A DNA stretch of 64,000 nt from Flavilitoribacter nigricans DSM 23189 = NBRC 102662 (lineage in GTDB: Bacteria > Bacteroidota > Bacteroidia > Chitinophagales > Saprospiraceae). Positions 42,875 through 51,596 of this stretch are shown one piece after another (within the stretch, counting starts at the first letter, position 1; the number at the start of each line of letters is the position of its first letter). The stretch spans positions 124,001 to 188,000 of the forward strand of contig NZ_PDUD01000002.1 in assembly GCF_002646595.1 (NCBI RefSeq), in the 5' to 3' direction. A program made the position numbers and the translations under genes. The notes under the pieces are model-generated. The model was not told the origin of the DNA. It did no database searches and was given only the letters and a program-made list of their open reading frames with translations.

Positions 42875-43183
42875 AGGTTATTAGGTTTTCATGATTTTAA
42901 CTGTATGGTTGGACATTGGTCAGCAGTCAGTACGTCAAGCCTCCGGCATCGAAGGCTCAATGCGAATACTTTAACTTCCTGGAATACCAAAACAGTCTCT
43001 TACATCGATCAGCCGCTTAGGGAGTTGCCTCCATTGTCATTGGCCGGATGCCATGCGTTGCCATTCCATCTTTACGTGTCCAAAATGGTGAAATAATCCC
43101 CAGGTTGTCCTGTGAATGTAGCTTTGATAGCAAGTGGGAGAGTCCGAAAGGTTCTAATGAAAATTAAATATACTTATTTTTTA
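42875..43183. other. Intergenic region without recognisable gene
   Basis: 309 bp between the S74 surface-protein start and the HAD phosphatase stop. No convincing coding frame, RNA gene, hairpin terminator or TAnnTTTG promoter was seen on either strand. Confidence 0.5.
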
Positions 43184-43891
43184 CTAGTCTAACATATTGA
43201 GTACCGCTAATATGTTCTCTGCTTCCAGGAAATTGGGATGCTCGATCCGGTGACTGACTTTTTCGTGGGCCCAGGTGGTGTGGTAGGGCACATGGACGGC
43301 ATTGCCCCCCAGTTCCAGGACCGGCAATACATCCGATTTGATGGAATTGCCCACCATGAGGAAATTTTCGGCCCGGCAATCCAAATGTTTCAACAGTTTC
43401 CGGTAATCCCGTTCTTTTTTATCGCTCATGACCTCGATGTGGTGGAAGTGATGCTCCAGTCCCGATTTGACCAGTTTGCGCTCCTGGTCCAGCAAATCCC
43501 CTTTGGTAGCCAGCACCAGGCGGTACCGTCCGTTGAGCTTAGTGAGTACTTCCTCCACGCCGTCCAGCAGTTCGATCGGCTTTTGTAGCAATTCCTGCCC
43601 GAGAGCGATCGTTTTGTTGACCAGTTCCAGGCCGGCCGTGTTTTCCGTCACTTTGGAGATCGTTTCGATCATCGATAACATAAAGCCTTTCACGCCGTAG
43701 CCGTAGAGGGCCAGATTTTCCATTTCCGTTTTAAACAACTCCTGCGATACGGTATGGTGGGGCAAAAAATCTTCCAGTAAAGCACAAAATTTGTGCTCGG
43801 TCTCCTGAAAGTAGGGTTCATTTACCCAGAGGGTGTCGTCCGCGTCAAAAGCGATGACTTCAATTTTCCCCGATGTTTTAGGCGTACTCAT
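43184..43891 (-). CDS. HAD-superfamily hydrolase (YjjG/phosphatase-like)
   Basis: 235 residues. Motif I AFDADDTLW gives nucleophile Asp15 and acid/base Asp17. Motif II lies near LVLATKG, motif III Lys is in KKERDYRKLL, and motif IV is NFLMVGNSIKSD. The helical cap between motifs I and II fits subclass I phosphatases acting on small phosphorylated metabolites or nucleotides. It overlaps the end of the upstream GNAT gene by 14 bp. Confidence 0.9.
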   Translation of the reverse strand: MSTPKTSGKIEVIAFDADDTLWVNEPYFQETEHKFCALLEDFLPHHTVSQELFKTEMENLALYGYGVKGFMLSMIETISKVTENTAGLELVNKTIALGQELLQKPIELLDGVEEVLTKLNGRYRLVLATKGDLLDQERKLVKSGLEHHFHHIEVMSDKKERDYRKLLKHLDCRAENFLMVGNSIKSDVLPVLELGGNAVHVPYHTTWAHEKVSHRIEHPNFLEAENILAVLNMLD

Positions 43892-44645
43892 AATAGGTAG
43901 TTACTGCTTTAAATCCGTATTTCTTGTAAATGCCCAGGCCATCCTCGGATGCCTGCAGGATCACCCGTCGGTAGCCGGCTGATCGAGCATAATTCAGGGC
44001 AAAGGTAAACAAGGTGGAACCAATTCCCCGCCCCCGGAAATCCTGCAGGGTCGCAAAACCGTAAATACCGACCGTTTCCGCATCGGAAGGGAAAAGTTCA
44101 AGGGTGGCGACCGGCTTTCCCTCCTGGTAATAGACTAGCAGACGAATATCGCTGTCACTAGCCAGATAGACCGGGGCGGTCCGTGCGTAAAACCGGACGA
44201 CGTTCTGATCGGGCGGGGTCCAGTTGTGCGCAAGTACCCGGGCGTAATCCGCGATCCGGTCCGGCTGATCTGCGATCCTTACGTTCCGGTGATCCGGATG
44301 CCGCCGGATCGCGTAATCCCCCAGATCCAGGATCATCCCTACTTCTTCGTTCTGACGGCTTACCCCCGCTTGTTGTAAAAAGCCGCCTACCTCCGCTGTA
44401 AGCTGCTCCCGGCCGATCCAGATACAGTAATCCAGACCGCGGCTTCGGTAATAAGTAACGGCCGCTTCCAGGGTGGCGGCGCTTAGGGCTGAGCCGTTCG
44501 AAATGTGCAGGATATTGAAGGTATCGCAGGATAGTCCGCTATCCACATAGGTAAGTCCCGGCAGTTCATTTACGATCATGCCCGGCGTCCGTTCCGGCAC
44601 CTGTCGGGCATGCCGGTTAAAATTCTCGTCAATGGTATCGATCAT
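43878..44645 (-). CDS. GNAT acetyltransferase
   Basis: 255 residues from the preferred Met at 44645; another in-frame Met at 44687 would add 14 residues rich in Cys and Gly that do not look like the family. The GNAT domain is in the C-terminal half: VATLELFPSDAETVGIYGFA, the acetyl-CoA motif QDFRGRGIGSTLFTFALNYA and the final VILQASEDGLGIYKKYGFK. The N-terminal ~110 residues could be a degenerate second GNAT domain. Substrate unknown. Co-transcribed with the HAD gene (14-bp overlap). Confidence 0.85.
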   Translation of the reverse strand: MIDTIDENFNRHARQVPERTPGMIVNELPGLTYVDSGLSCDTFNILHISNGSALSAATLEAAVTYYRSRGLDYCIWIGREQLTAEVGGFLQQAGVSRQNEEVGMILDLGDYAIRRHPDHRNVRIADQPDRIADYARVLAHNWTPPDQNVVRFYARTAPVYLASDSDIRLLVYYQEGKPVATLELFPSDAETVGIYGFATLQDFRGRGIGSTLFTFALNYARSAGYRRVILQASEDGLGIYKKYGFKAVTTYYEYA

Positions 44646-44712
44646 GCGGTAGTGATTTTTCCAACCGATCCCACAACACTCCCCCACGCCACAATAGTTC
44701 CGCTACCGACAC

Positions 44713-44756
44713 AAAAAAAGCCGCAAAGGCCCGGTTAGCCCGGAAACCTTTGCGAC
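44713..44756 (-). terminator. Intrinsic terminator after the IorBA-type operon
   Basis: On the minus strand GTCGCAAAGG pairs with CCTTTGCGGC (one G-U pair) around a GC-rich loop, followed directly by seven T. It lies 60 bp past the stop of the molybdopterin subunit gene and upstream of the GNAT gene read in the same direction. Confidence 0.75.
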
Positions 44757-44815
44757 TTTTATGCAGATACGGGCAGACAGGCCAAAGCTGGCCTGCCGCT
44801 CCCCTATTGTTTGTC

Positions 44816-47029
44816 TTATCCAAGTACTTGCTGGGTACCCACGAACGGCTGACTGTAGAGTCGTTCTCCCGTAGCGCGGGCCAGAGCGTTTGCCAGAGCA
44901 GCCGCTACCGGCGGCAGCGAAGGTTCTCCCAGACCGGTCGGGTCGACGCCGTTTTCCACGAAAAATACCTCGATCTCCTTCGGAGCTTCCGAATGGCGGA
45001 TCAGGCGATATTTATCGAAGTTGTTTTGTTCCGGCTTGCCGTCCTTGAAGGTCATGTTGCTGTACAGTGCGTGACCGATGCCGTCCACGATACCCCCTTC
45101 GATCTGATTGAGGGCACCTTCCGGGTTGACCACAATACCGCAATCCACGGCGCACCATACTTTTTCGATCTTCGGCTTATCGCCCTCCATTACTACGTCC
45201 ACCACCTGCGCTACGTAGGAGTTGTGGCAGAAGTAAGCGGATACTCCCCGGTGAACACCGGGCTTGTCCTGGCCCCATCCGGCTTTTTCCTTCACCAGTT
45301 TCAATACCCCGGCGTAGCGCTCCGGATCGTAGTCGTTGCTATCCCCTACCGGATCACTGATGGCCCGGTCAAACAGTCCCAAACGGAAATCGATCGGATC
45401 TTTTCCGGCCGCTTCGGCTACCTCATCGAGGAAGGACTGCTCGGCGAAAGCGATGAAATTAGAGCGGGGTGCCCGCCAGGCTCCGGTAGAAATATTGGAT
45501 TCCCGGCTGTTGTTTTCCGCCAGGTAATTATCTACCGTACCGGCCGGAAAACGGTTATTGAAAACCGGACTTTCGGGAGCACCGGTACCCTTCACGTGGA
45601 AACCGATCAGGTTATTATCGGCATCCAGAGCCGCGCGGTACGTCACTTTATAAGTCGGCCGATAGGTACCCTGGGTCATATCATCCTCCCGGGTATAGAT
45701 CAGCTTGACCGGAGCGTTTATTTTCTGGGAGATCGCCGCCGCTTCGATCCCGAAGTGACCGTACAGACGACGTCCGAAACCACCCCCCATTCTGGTCATC
45801 ATGATGGATACTTTTTCTTCGGGTAGTCCCAGACGGGCCGCTGCGGTCTTGCGCATAAATTCCGGCGTCTGGATCGGACCAACCAGTTCCGCGTGGTCCG
45901 CGGTTACATGCGCAAAGAAGTTCATCGGTTCCATGGTATTGTGCGCCAGGAAGGGACCACTGTAGGTGCGTTCGATCACCTGCGCCGCATCACGGAATGC
46001 CGCTTCCGGATCGCCGTCCTTACGGGATCTGGCCGGGTCGTCGGCAGCAGCCAGCAAGCGTTTTTCCAGTTCCTGATCGATAGTCGATGTATTTTCAATG
46101 GCATCCTTGCCTTCCCATTCCAGCTTGAGCGCCTTTTTGGCTTTCAATACTTCCCAGGTCGTGTTGCCGACGATCGCCACCAACTCGGAGAAAGCGCTGG
46201 TATCAGACCACTGCTTCTCCACATCTTCCGGATAGGTGTCGATCGTGAAAATATCAACGATGCCGGGCATGGCTTTGGCCGCTTCCGCGTCCATTGATTT
46301 CAGAGTCATACCAAAGGCAGGCGGGTGCTCGATCATCGCGATCAGCATTCCTTCCTGCTGGTAATCCAGGCCGAACAGCGGCTGTCCGGTAGCGATCTTT
46401 TTACCGTCTACGTTTTTGGTCGGCACGCCGATGATCTTGAAATCCTTCGGGTCCTTCAGTTCCACTTCTTCCGGTACCTCAATACCGGCTGCGGATGATG
46501 CGATCTCACCGTATCCGATCGACCGGCCACTGCCTTCGTGGGTGATCACCCCGGATGCGGTGGTGAGTTCGGCAACATCAACTTCCCATTCCTTAGCCGC
46601 AGCTTCCATAAGCATCCGGCGGGCGGTGGCCCCGGCCATACGCAGGCTTTTCCATCCCTGGCGAATGGACTGGCTACCCCCGGCCAACTGGCGGCTGAAA
46701 CTCTCCGTATTCAGTCCGGCCTGCTCAACGATCACGTTTTTCCAGTCGACGTCCAGTTCTTCGGCCACGATCATCGGCATGGCGGTTTTGACGTTCTGGC
46801 CGATCTCCGGATTGGGTGACATGATGGTCACCACTCCGTTATTTCCTATTTTCAGAAAGGCATTGACGTCGTACCAGTTATCGGGCATTATAATGGCCTC
46901 TACGGCTTCAGCAGTGCCTTCCGGCTTACAACCGGCCAGCCAACTGAAACCCAGGACCATCCCGCCACCGGCAAGACTGGACACCTTTAGGAAAGATCTT
47001 CTATTATGTTTTGTTTTAATCAAGGTCAT
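44816..47029 (-). CDS. Xanthine-dehydrogenase-family molybdopterin-binding subunit (IorB-like), Tat-exported
   Basis: 737 residues. The N terminus NRRSFLKVSSLAGGG is a twin-arginine signal (Arg10-Arg11), so the folded enzyme is exported with its cofactor. Molybdopterin-binding segments are visible, such as TRMGGGFGRRLYGHFG, GTGAPESPVFNNR, STGAWRAPRSNFIAFAEQSF and the Glu-containing GLGEPSLPPVAAALANA near the C terminus, which carries the candidate catalytic Glu. Length and order match isoquinoline 1-oxidoreductase beta-type subunits. It would hydroxylate an aldehyde or N-heterocycle, with electrons leaving through the 2Fe-2S subunit encoded 36 bp upstream. A cytochrome partner is not adjacent. 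Confidence 0.92.
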   Translation of the reverse strand: MTLIKTKHNRRSFLKVSSLAGGGMVLGFSWLAGCKPEGTAEAVEAIIMPDNWYDVNAFLKIGNNGVVTIMSPNPEIGQNVKTAMPMIVAEELDVDWKNVIVEQAGLNTESFSRQLAGGSQSIRQGWKSLRMAGATARRMLMEAAAKEWEVDVAELTTASGVITHEGSGRSIGYGEIASSAAGIEVPEEVELKDPKDFKIIGVPTKNVDGKKIATGQPLFGLDYQQEGMLIAMIEHPPAFGMTLKSMDAEAAKAMPGIVDIFTIDTYPEDVEKQWSDTSAFSELVAIVGNTTWEVLKAKKALKLEWEGKDAIENTSTIDQELEKRLLAAADDPARSRKDGDPEAAFRDAAQVIERTYSGPFLAHNTMEPMNFFAHVTADHAELVGPIQTPEFMRKTAAARLGLPEEKVSIMMTRMGGGFGRRLYGHFGIEAAAISQKINAPVKLIYTREDDMTQGTYRPTYKVTYRAALDADNNLIGFHVKGTGAPESPVFNNRFPAGTVDNYLAENNSRESNISTGAWRAPRSNFIAFAEQSFLDEVAEAAGKDPIDFRLGLFDRAISDPVGDSNDYDPERYAGVLKLVKEKAGWGQDKPGVHRGVSAYFCHNSYVAQVVDVVMEGDKPKIEKVWCAVDCGIVVNPEGALNQIEGGIVDGIGHALYSNMTFKDGKPEQNNFDKYRLIRHSEAPKEIEVFFVENGVDPTGLGEPSLPPVAAALANALARATGERLYSQPFVGTQQVLG

Positions 47030-47065
47030 AATGTGTTTTTTTTTAAGCGAAGGAGAGATCAGAAA

Positions 47066-47527
47066 TTACCCCATTTTCTGGGAAGCCGTCTTGATGGCGG
47101 ATTTGATCCGCAGATACGTACCGCAACGGCAGATGTTGCCGTTCATGGCCGCATCGATATCCGCATCGCTCGGGCTTGGGTTGTTCTTGAGTAAAGAAGC
47201 AGCATTCATGATCTGTCCGGCCTGGCAATACCCACATTGAGGTACGTCGTGTTCCACCCAGGCCTCCTGCAGGGGATGGTCGCCGGCTTCGGATAAGCCT
47301 TCAATGGTGGTAATAGCTTTGTCTCCGACACTGGAGACCGGTAGGGAACAGGACCGCATGGCAGTACCGTCAATGTGAATGGTGCAGGCACCGCATTGAC
47401 CGATACCGCAACCGTATTTGGTTCCGGTTAATTTGGCGTGATCCCTTAATACCCACAATACGGGGGTATCCGGAGCCACGTCAATTTCTTGGGTTTTTCC
47501 GTTAATCTTCAAATTATAAATAGCCAT
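47066..47527 (-). CDS. 2Fe-2S subunit of a molybdopterin dehydrogenase (IorA-like)
   Basis: 153 residues. The plant-type ferredoxin cluster motif is [14 protein letters not shown] plus a later Cys in RSC. The second all-helical domain binds another 2Fe-2S cluster through CGYCQAG and NICRCGTY. This is the standard two-cluster small subunit. It is first in the operon with the Moco subunit. It has no signal peptide of its own and would be exported together with the Tat-bearing large subunit. Confidence 0.95.
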   Translation of the reverse strand: MAIYNLKINGKTQEIDVAPDTPVLWVLRDHAKLTGTKYGCGIGQCGACTIHIDGTAMRSCSLPVSSVGDKAITTIEGLSEAGDHPLQEAWVEHDVPQCGYCQAGQIMNAASLLKNNPSPSDADIDAAMNGNICRCGTYLRIKSAIKTASQKMG

Positions 47528-47785
47528 AATAAGCGTGATTAGATGTGAATTATGAGAGGTGTCTGGTAAAAAAAGTCTTCAGGGTAGGGCAAGATCCTCC
47601 CTTACAAACCTGAATATACTGAAATCTGTATTATTAACCAAGACGGCCCTGGATGGTTGATGTGAATGACAAAAAATTTGATGTGGGTGAGAGCGGGACG
47701 TTCGGTGGTTGGGGCCCTGAATACCCATTCCGGTTTCCAAAACTTCCAGGTCAAAATACCCCGGCCCCCAACCGTCCTGCAGTCC

Positions 47786-48604
47786 TCAGTAATCCGTGAT
47801 CACTGCAATATCCGTCAGAACCAGCAGCGGGATCTCCGTTTGAAAAACTTCCCGCCGGGTGACACTGCGATGGAACACCTCGTTGATCCAGGCTCGTTTA
47901 CGACCGATCAGGCATAACATATCGGCCTTTTCCGCTTCCACAAAGGTGTGGATGCTCTCGTTTACCTTGACGGTAGCCGGAGCGTAGTGGAAGGAATAAT
48001 CCTGCCCGGCGAGATACATGCCGATGATCGGATCTACGCCCAGATCGGTATTCCCCAGATCCGTGTGGAAGATCTTGATATCGGCATCGTTCAACTCGGC
48101 CAGATCGATCAGAGGCTCCAGAACGTTTCTACCCGTCACTTCGTAATCATCGACGGCCAGAACGATTTTGCGTAACGGCCGGTAGCGTGCATTTTCCGGG
48201 ATAGCCAGCACCGGGGTCTCGGTAGCCTTACAGACGCCGTTGGTAGTAGAACCCAGGAAGATGTCCTTGAACCGGGAAGCGCCCTGGGTACCCATGATCA
48301 CCAGATCGTACTGATCGGCCATTCCGGCGATCACCGGGATCGCATTGCCTTTGATAATGTCATAAGTGACCGGAGGGTGTCCGGGCCATTGCTTATGGAT
48401 CCACTGGCGGTTGTCTTCCATCATTCTTTCGGCATCTTCCCGAATATAGCGTTCGATGGAAATGAGCATATCCGCCGAAGCGTGCACCAGGTAAGTGTGC
48501 AACAGGTGCAGCGATGCTCCCATATCCCGCGCCAGGCCAATGGCGTAGTTCAGCGCATTCTGGGAATAGGGGGAAAAATCGGTAGGCACTAATATCTTTT
48601 TCAT
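47786..48604 (-). CDS. Tandem universal stress protein (UspA)
   Basis: 272 residues from the Met before KKILVPTDFSPYSQNALNYA; the frame is open 189 bp further 5' but that part is not Usp-like. Two Usp domains are present, ~1-145 and ~150-272. The first has the ATP-binding G-2x-G-9x-G-S/T pattern (GTQGASRFKDIFLGST); the second is degenerate. Usp proteins bind ATP or AMP and are induced by starvation or low oxygen. It is divergent from the bactofilin-like gene and close to glucokinase and P-type ATPases, a grouping seen in hypoxia or stress regulons of other bacteria. Confidence 0.92.
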   Translation of the reverse strand: MKKILVPTDFSPYSQNALNYAIGLARDMGASLHLLHTYLVHASADMLISIERYIREDAERMMEDNRQWIHKQWPGHPPVTYDIIKGNAIPVIAGMADQYDLVIMGTQGASRFKDIFLGSTTNGVCKATETPVLAIPENARYRPLRKIVLAVDDYEVTGRNVLEPLIDLAELNDADIKIFHTDLGNTDLGVDPIIGMYLAGQDYSFHYAPATVKVNESIHTFVEAEKADMLCLIGRKRAWINEVFHRSVTRREVFQTEIPLLVLTDIAVITDY

Positions 48605-48828
48605 TTCACATGGTTTTTGGCAGTTAAAAGCTACCCCTTTTTTAGTCTCCCGGATATGACCGCAACCAGCATGACTTATGATCTTGCTCAGTTCCGGATC
48701 GCCGTAGAAGACCGGCCTACCCTGGCTATTTTTACCCACATCACCGGCCCGAGTGATCCAGGTCATGGCGTTTCGGCTATAATAAAACGACATTCGTATG
48801 ACCTCATAACCCCTTAAATATCAAAAAA

Positions 48829-50052
48829 ATGAGAACCGCATTTGCTCTGATCTTCTTCCTGCTGCTCTCCTTGCCCCAATTATCCGCAACGGACATCCGC
48901 AAAGGAGAACAGGTACTGGTGACGACGGCCGTGCACGATGATCTCTACGTCGGAGCCAATAGCGTAAAGATCAATGCCCCTATTTACGGCGACCTGATCG
49001 CGGCAGCCCGCTTTTGTTACGTTCAGGATACCATCCACGAAGACGCCATCCTTATTGCCCAGGAACTATTCCTGGAGGCTCCGGTAATGGATGATGCCCG
49101 CCTGATGGCCGGCCAGGTCCATATCCGGGCCGACATCTTCGGGGACCTTTTTATCGGCGGCGGTACCGTGCATATTGACCGCGATGTGCGCATCCACGGG
49201 AACCTTTTTGCCGGTGGCGGCACCGTCAACCTCTACGGAACTGTCCTCGGGGACATAGAACTCGCCGGCGGGGAAGTATTCTTTGACGGTACTGCCGAGC
49301 AGGCTGCCAATATCAAAGCCGGCACCCTGAACCTTTCCGGTACCATTCGCGGTCCGGCACGGATCGGCACCGAAAAGCTGAATCTGACCGAACGGGCGGC
49401 ATTCTACCAGGAGGTCCATTACTGGACCGCCGACGGACCGGTGGATCTTCAGTTCGCCCAAAAAGACGGAGCTACCGCCCAGTTTGACGAAACCCTGCGC
49501 ACCGACCAGGATGATTACTCCTGGCACGGCGCCTTCGGTATCGGTTCGGCGCTGTTTACCGTAGGGCGTATCCTGTCGGCTGTAGTCCTGTTGATCATTC
49601 TCGTCTGGGCCTTCCGTAAGTTTTTCCGCAATACGGCCCACGATCTGATCGGACACTACGCCGTCAGCCTCGGCTACGGTATGCTCTATCTCCTGGGCGT
49701 GCCGCTGCTGATCCTGATCGCACTGGTTTCCATCATCGGTATTCCGGTGGGTATTTTTTCACTGGCGACCTACGGATTAAGCCTTGGTTTTGCGCACATT
49801 CTGACGGCCATTCTTGTTACTTATTGGTGGCAGGAATACCAGCAGGTACGCTGGAAAAACGGGAAAGTGATCCTGGTTGCTACCGGCGTTTTCGTATTGC
49901 TGAAAGTAGTTTCCTGGATCCCGTTCCTCGGCTGGCTGATCTCCCTGATGGCAATCGCTACCACCTTCGGCGCGATCCTGAGCGAATTGCTGCGTAAGAA
50001 AACGGAGACCGAAGTAACTGCCCCGCTGGAAGCCAGCGAGCTGGAAGTATAG
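48829..50052 (+). CDS. Bactofilin-like polymer-forming protein with C-terminal membrane domain
   Basis: 407 residues. A signal peptide (to ~residue 20) is followed by a repetitive beta-helix (~30-190) with units such as DIFGDLFIGGGTVHIDRDVR and IHGNLFAGGGTVNLYGTVLG, as in polymer-forming cytoskeletal proteins. Residues ~235-385 contain four to five membrane segments. Because the repeat region follows a signal peptide it should face the periplasm, unlike cytoplasmic bactofilins. Function not established; an envelope scaffold is a fair guess. It ends 8 bp before the REP/MITE-like element. Confidence 0.82.
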   Translation: MRTAFALIFFLLLSLPQLSATDIRKGEQVLVTTAVHDDLYVGANSVKINAPIYGDLIAAARFCYVQDTIHEDAILIAQELFLEAPVMDDARLMAGQVHIRADIFGDLFIGGGTVHIDRDVRIHGNLFAGGGTVNLYGTVLGDIELAGGEVFFDGTAEQAANIKAGTLNLSGTIRGPARIGTEKLNLTERAAFYQEVHYWTADGPVDLQFAQKDGATAQFDETLRTDQDDYSWHGAFGIGSALFTVGRILSAVVLLIILVWAFRKFFRNTAHDLIGHYAVSLGYGMLYLLGVPLLILIALVSIIGIPVGIFSLATYGLSLGFAHILTAILVTYWWQEYQQVRWKNGKVILVATGVFVLLKVVSWIPFLGWLISLMAIATTFGAILSELLRKKTETEVTAPLEASELEV

Positions 50053-50059
50053 CACAACC

Positions 50060-50268
50060 TGAATCATGCGAATCAGGAGTTAAAAGTCCCGTAGGGACGA
50101 ACTATAGGTAGCCCGTCCAATAGAGATTCAGCGTGCCGTAGGTACGCAATATGGGTTTTACATGGCGTACCTACGGCACGCTAAGCCGGGAAGTGGTCAT
50201 TTTGCTACCTCCATTTTGTGCCTAAAGGCACATTGATTCCAAGTTTAATCCCTGATTCGCATGACTCA
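50060..50268. mobile_element. REP/MITE-like element with terminal inverted repeats
   Basis: About 209 bp. The ends are inverted copies: TGAATCATGCGAATCAGG at 50060-50077 and its complement at 50251-50268, with 1 mismatch in 18 and a perfect inner 14. Inside are a strong hairpin (arms AGCGTGCCGTAGGTACGC at 50130-50147 and its complement at 50165-50182, 17-nt loop), a small GTCCC-GTA-GGGAC hairpin (50086-50098) and a TGTGCC-TAAA-GGCACA hairpin (50217-50232). No transposase is encoded. It lies between the bactofilin-like gene and glucokinase and creates a spurious 5' extension of the glucokinase frame. Confidence 0.75.
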
Positions 50269-50307
50269 TGTTGTGAACTCAAAGCCGACATTTTCAAAGC
50301 AAGACAT

Positions 50308-51378
50308 ATGAAAACCATGGAGGCCATTTGGCAAAACTCATTCACATCCATTCCCGATTTCCCGATCGCCTTTCCCAATCGCGGTCGCAAACTCCCCCAA
50401 TCGCTGCGGGTACTGGCAGCCGACATCGGTGGTACCAAGACCAATGTGGGCCTGTTCCTCGTTGGGGACGAGCAGATCCGCCTGATCGAACAGTCCTCCT
50501 ACCCTTCCCAGGATTACCATTCTTTCGTCGACATCGCGGAGGACTTTCTGCAGGGTAAAGAGCGACCGGATCGCATCAGCATCGGCATTGCCGGCCCGGT
50601 GATCGGCGGGAAAGCTACCACCACCAACCTCAACTGGGAAGTGGACCGCAAAGTGCTCATCCGCGAACTGAAGGTGGCGGAAGTTTTTATCCTCAATGAT
50701 CTGGAGGCGAATGCCTACGGGATCGCTGCCCTCCAGGAAAAGGAACTGGACCGACTGTACGCGGGGCACCAGGAGATCGAAGGCAATGCCGCCATCATCG
50801 CTCCCGGCACCGGCCTGGGCGAAGCGGCGCTCTACTGGGACGGCGAATACTTCCACCCGTTCGCTACTGAAGGCGGCCACACGGACTTTGGCCCCCGGAA
50901 TGACCTGGACCTCGATCTGTTCCGCTACCTGCGTCGAAAATTCGGTCACGTGAGTTGGGAACGCGTCGTATCCGGTCCCGGCATTCAGAATATTTTCACC
51001 TTCCTGCGCGTCGATAAGCAGTGGGATGTCCCCGATGATCTGCGCGAAGCTATTAACGCCGGCGACCCACCGGCCGTGATCAGCGCATACGCCCAGAAAG
51101 GATACCCCATTTGTGAGGAAACGATCCGGCTGTTCATCAAATACCTGGCGCAGGAATCCGCCAACCTCTGTCTGAAGACCAAAGCGGTCGGCGGTCTATT
51201 CATCGGTGGCGGCATTATCCCGAAGATCCACCACGAACTGCGGGAAGAAGCATTCCTGAATCATTTCTTTCAGGCGGGTAGACTGCGGGATCTCGTGGAG
51301 GCTATTCCGGTGAGCGTGATCATGAACAGTGAAGCGCCGCTGCTGGGTGCGGCTTATTATGGGGCGTTGGGGGTTTGA
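50308..51378 (+). CDS. glk: Glucokinase
   Basis: 356 residues from the ATG at 50308 (another Met is 3 codons on). The frame runs further 5' to 50218, but those codons lie in and just after the repeat element and are not part of the family. VLAADIGGTKTNVGLF is the phosphate-1 motif of the ROK-unrelated Glk/hexokinase group. VFILNDLEANAYG carries the catalytic Asp, IAPGTGLGEAALY follows and GGLFIGGGI is the adenosine motif. It phosphorylates glucose with ATP. Translation stops directly before a heptamer repeat array. It is co-directional with the HAD-HerA gene. Confidence 0.93.
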   Translation: MKTMEAIWQNSFTSIPDFPIAFPNRGRKLPQSLRVLAADIGGTKTNVGLFLVGDEQIRLIEQSSYPSQDYHSFVDIAEDFLQGKERPDRISIGIAGPVIGGKATTTNLNWEVDRKVLIRELKVAEVFILNDLEANAYGIAALQEKELDRLYAGHQEIEGNAAIIAPGTGLGEAALYWDGEYFHPFATEGGHTDFGPRNDLDLDLFRYLRRKFGHVSWERVVSGPGIQNIFTFLRVDKQWDVPDDLREAINAGDPPAVISAYAQKGYPICEETIRLFIKYLAQESANLCLKTKAVGGLFIGGGIIPKIHHELREEAFLNHFFQAGRLRDLVEAIPVSVIMNSEAPLLGAAYYGALGV

Positions 51379-51379
51379 T

Positions 51380-51456
51380 GGTGGACGGTTGACGGTCGAA
51401 GGTGGACGGTCGAGGGTGGACGGTTGAAGGTCGATGGTGGACGGTTGATGGGGGAT
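51380..51456. repeat. Heptamer tandem repeat (GGTnGAn), about 11 units
   Basis: Perfectly phased 7-bp units starting 2 bp after the glucokinase stop: GGTGGAC, GGTTGAC, GGTCGAA, GGTGGAC, GGTCGAG, GGTGGAC, GGTTGAA, GGTCGAT, GGTGGAC, GGTTGAT, then a degenerate GGGGGAT. It is the same family as the array at 55976-56079. Confidence 0.85.
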
Positions 51457-51596
51457 AAATACGAAGGACGTCATCATGATCCTTCGGTTTTAGATAACCG
51501 GTTAGGTAAGATCCTGACTGCATTTGGTTGAAGACCTTTCAACGACTTCCGATATATAGCAGCGTTTCAGTCTTTTTTCACCAATACCCCGATACC

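Noticed and set aside
47655-47775. Imperfect inverted repeat around GGTTGGGG...CCCCAACC after the Usp gene
   Set aside because: Arms are mismatched and about 60 bases apart, with no T-tract; not strong enough to call a terminator.
48605-48793. 63-residue N-terminal extension of the Usp protein
   Set aside because: It does not resemble Usp, and the MKKILVPTDFS start at 48604 is canonical; the extension lies in the divergent regulatory region.
48617-48817. 66-codon frame on the plus strand between the Usp and bactofilin-like genes
   Set aside because: No ribosome-binding site, no recognisable domain, and it covers the divergent promoter region.
50218-50307. N-terminal extension of glucokinase by 30 residues
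   Set aside because: Most of the codons lie within the REP/MITE-like element and do not belong to the family; the ATG at 50308 is preferred.
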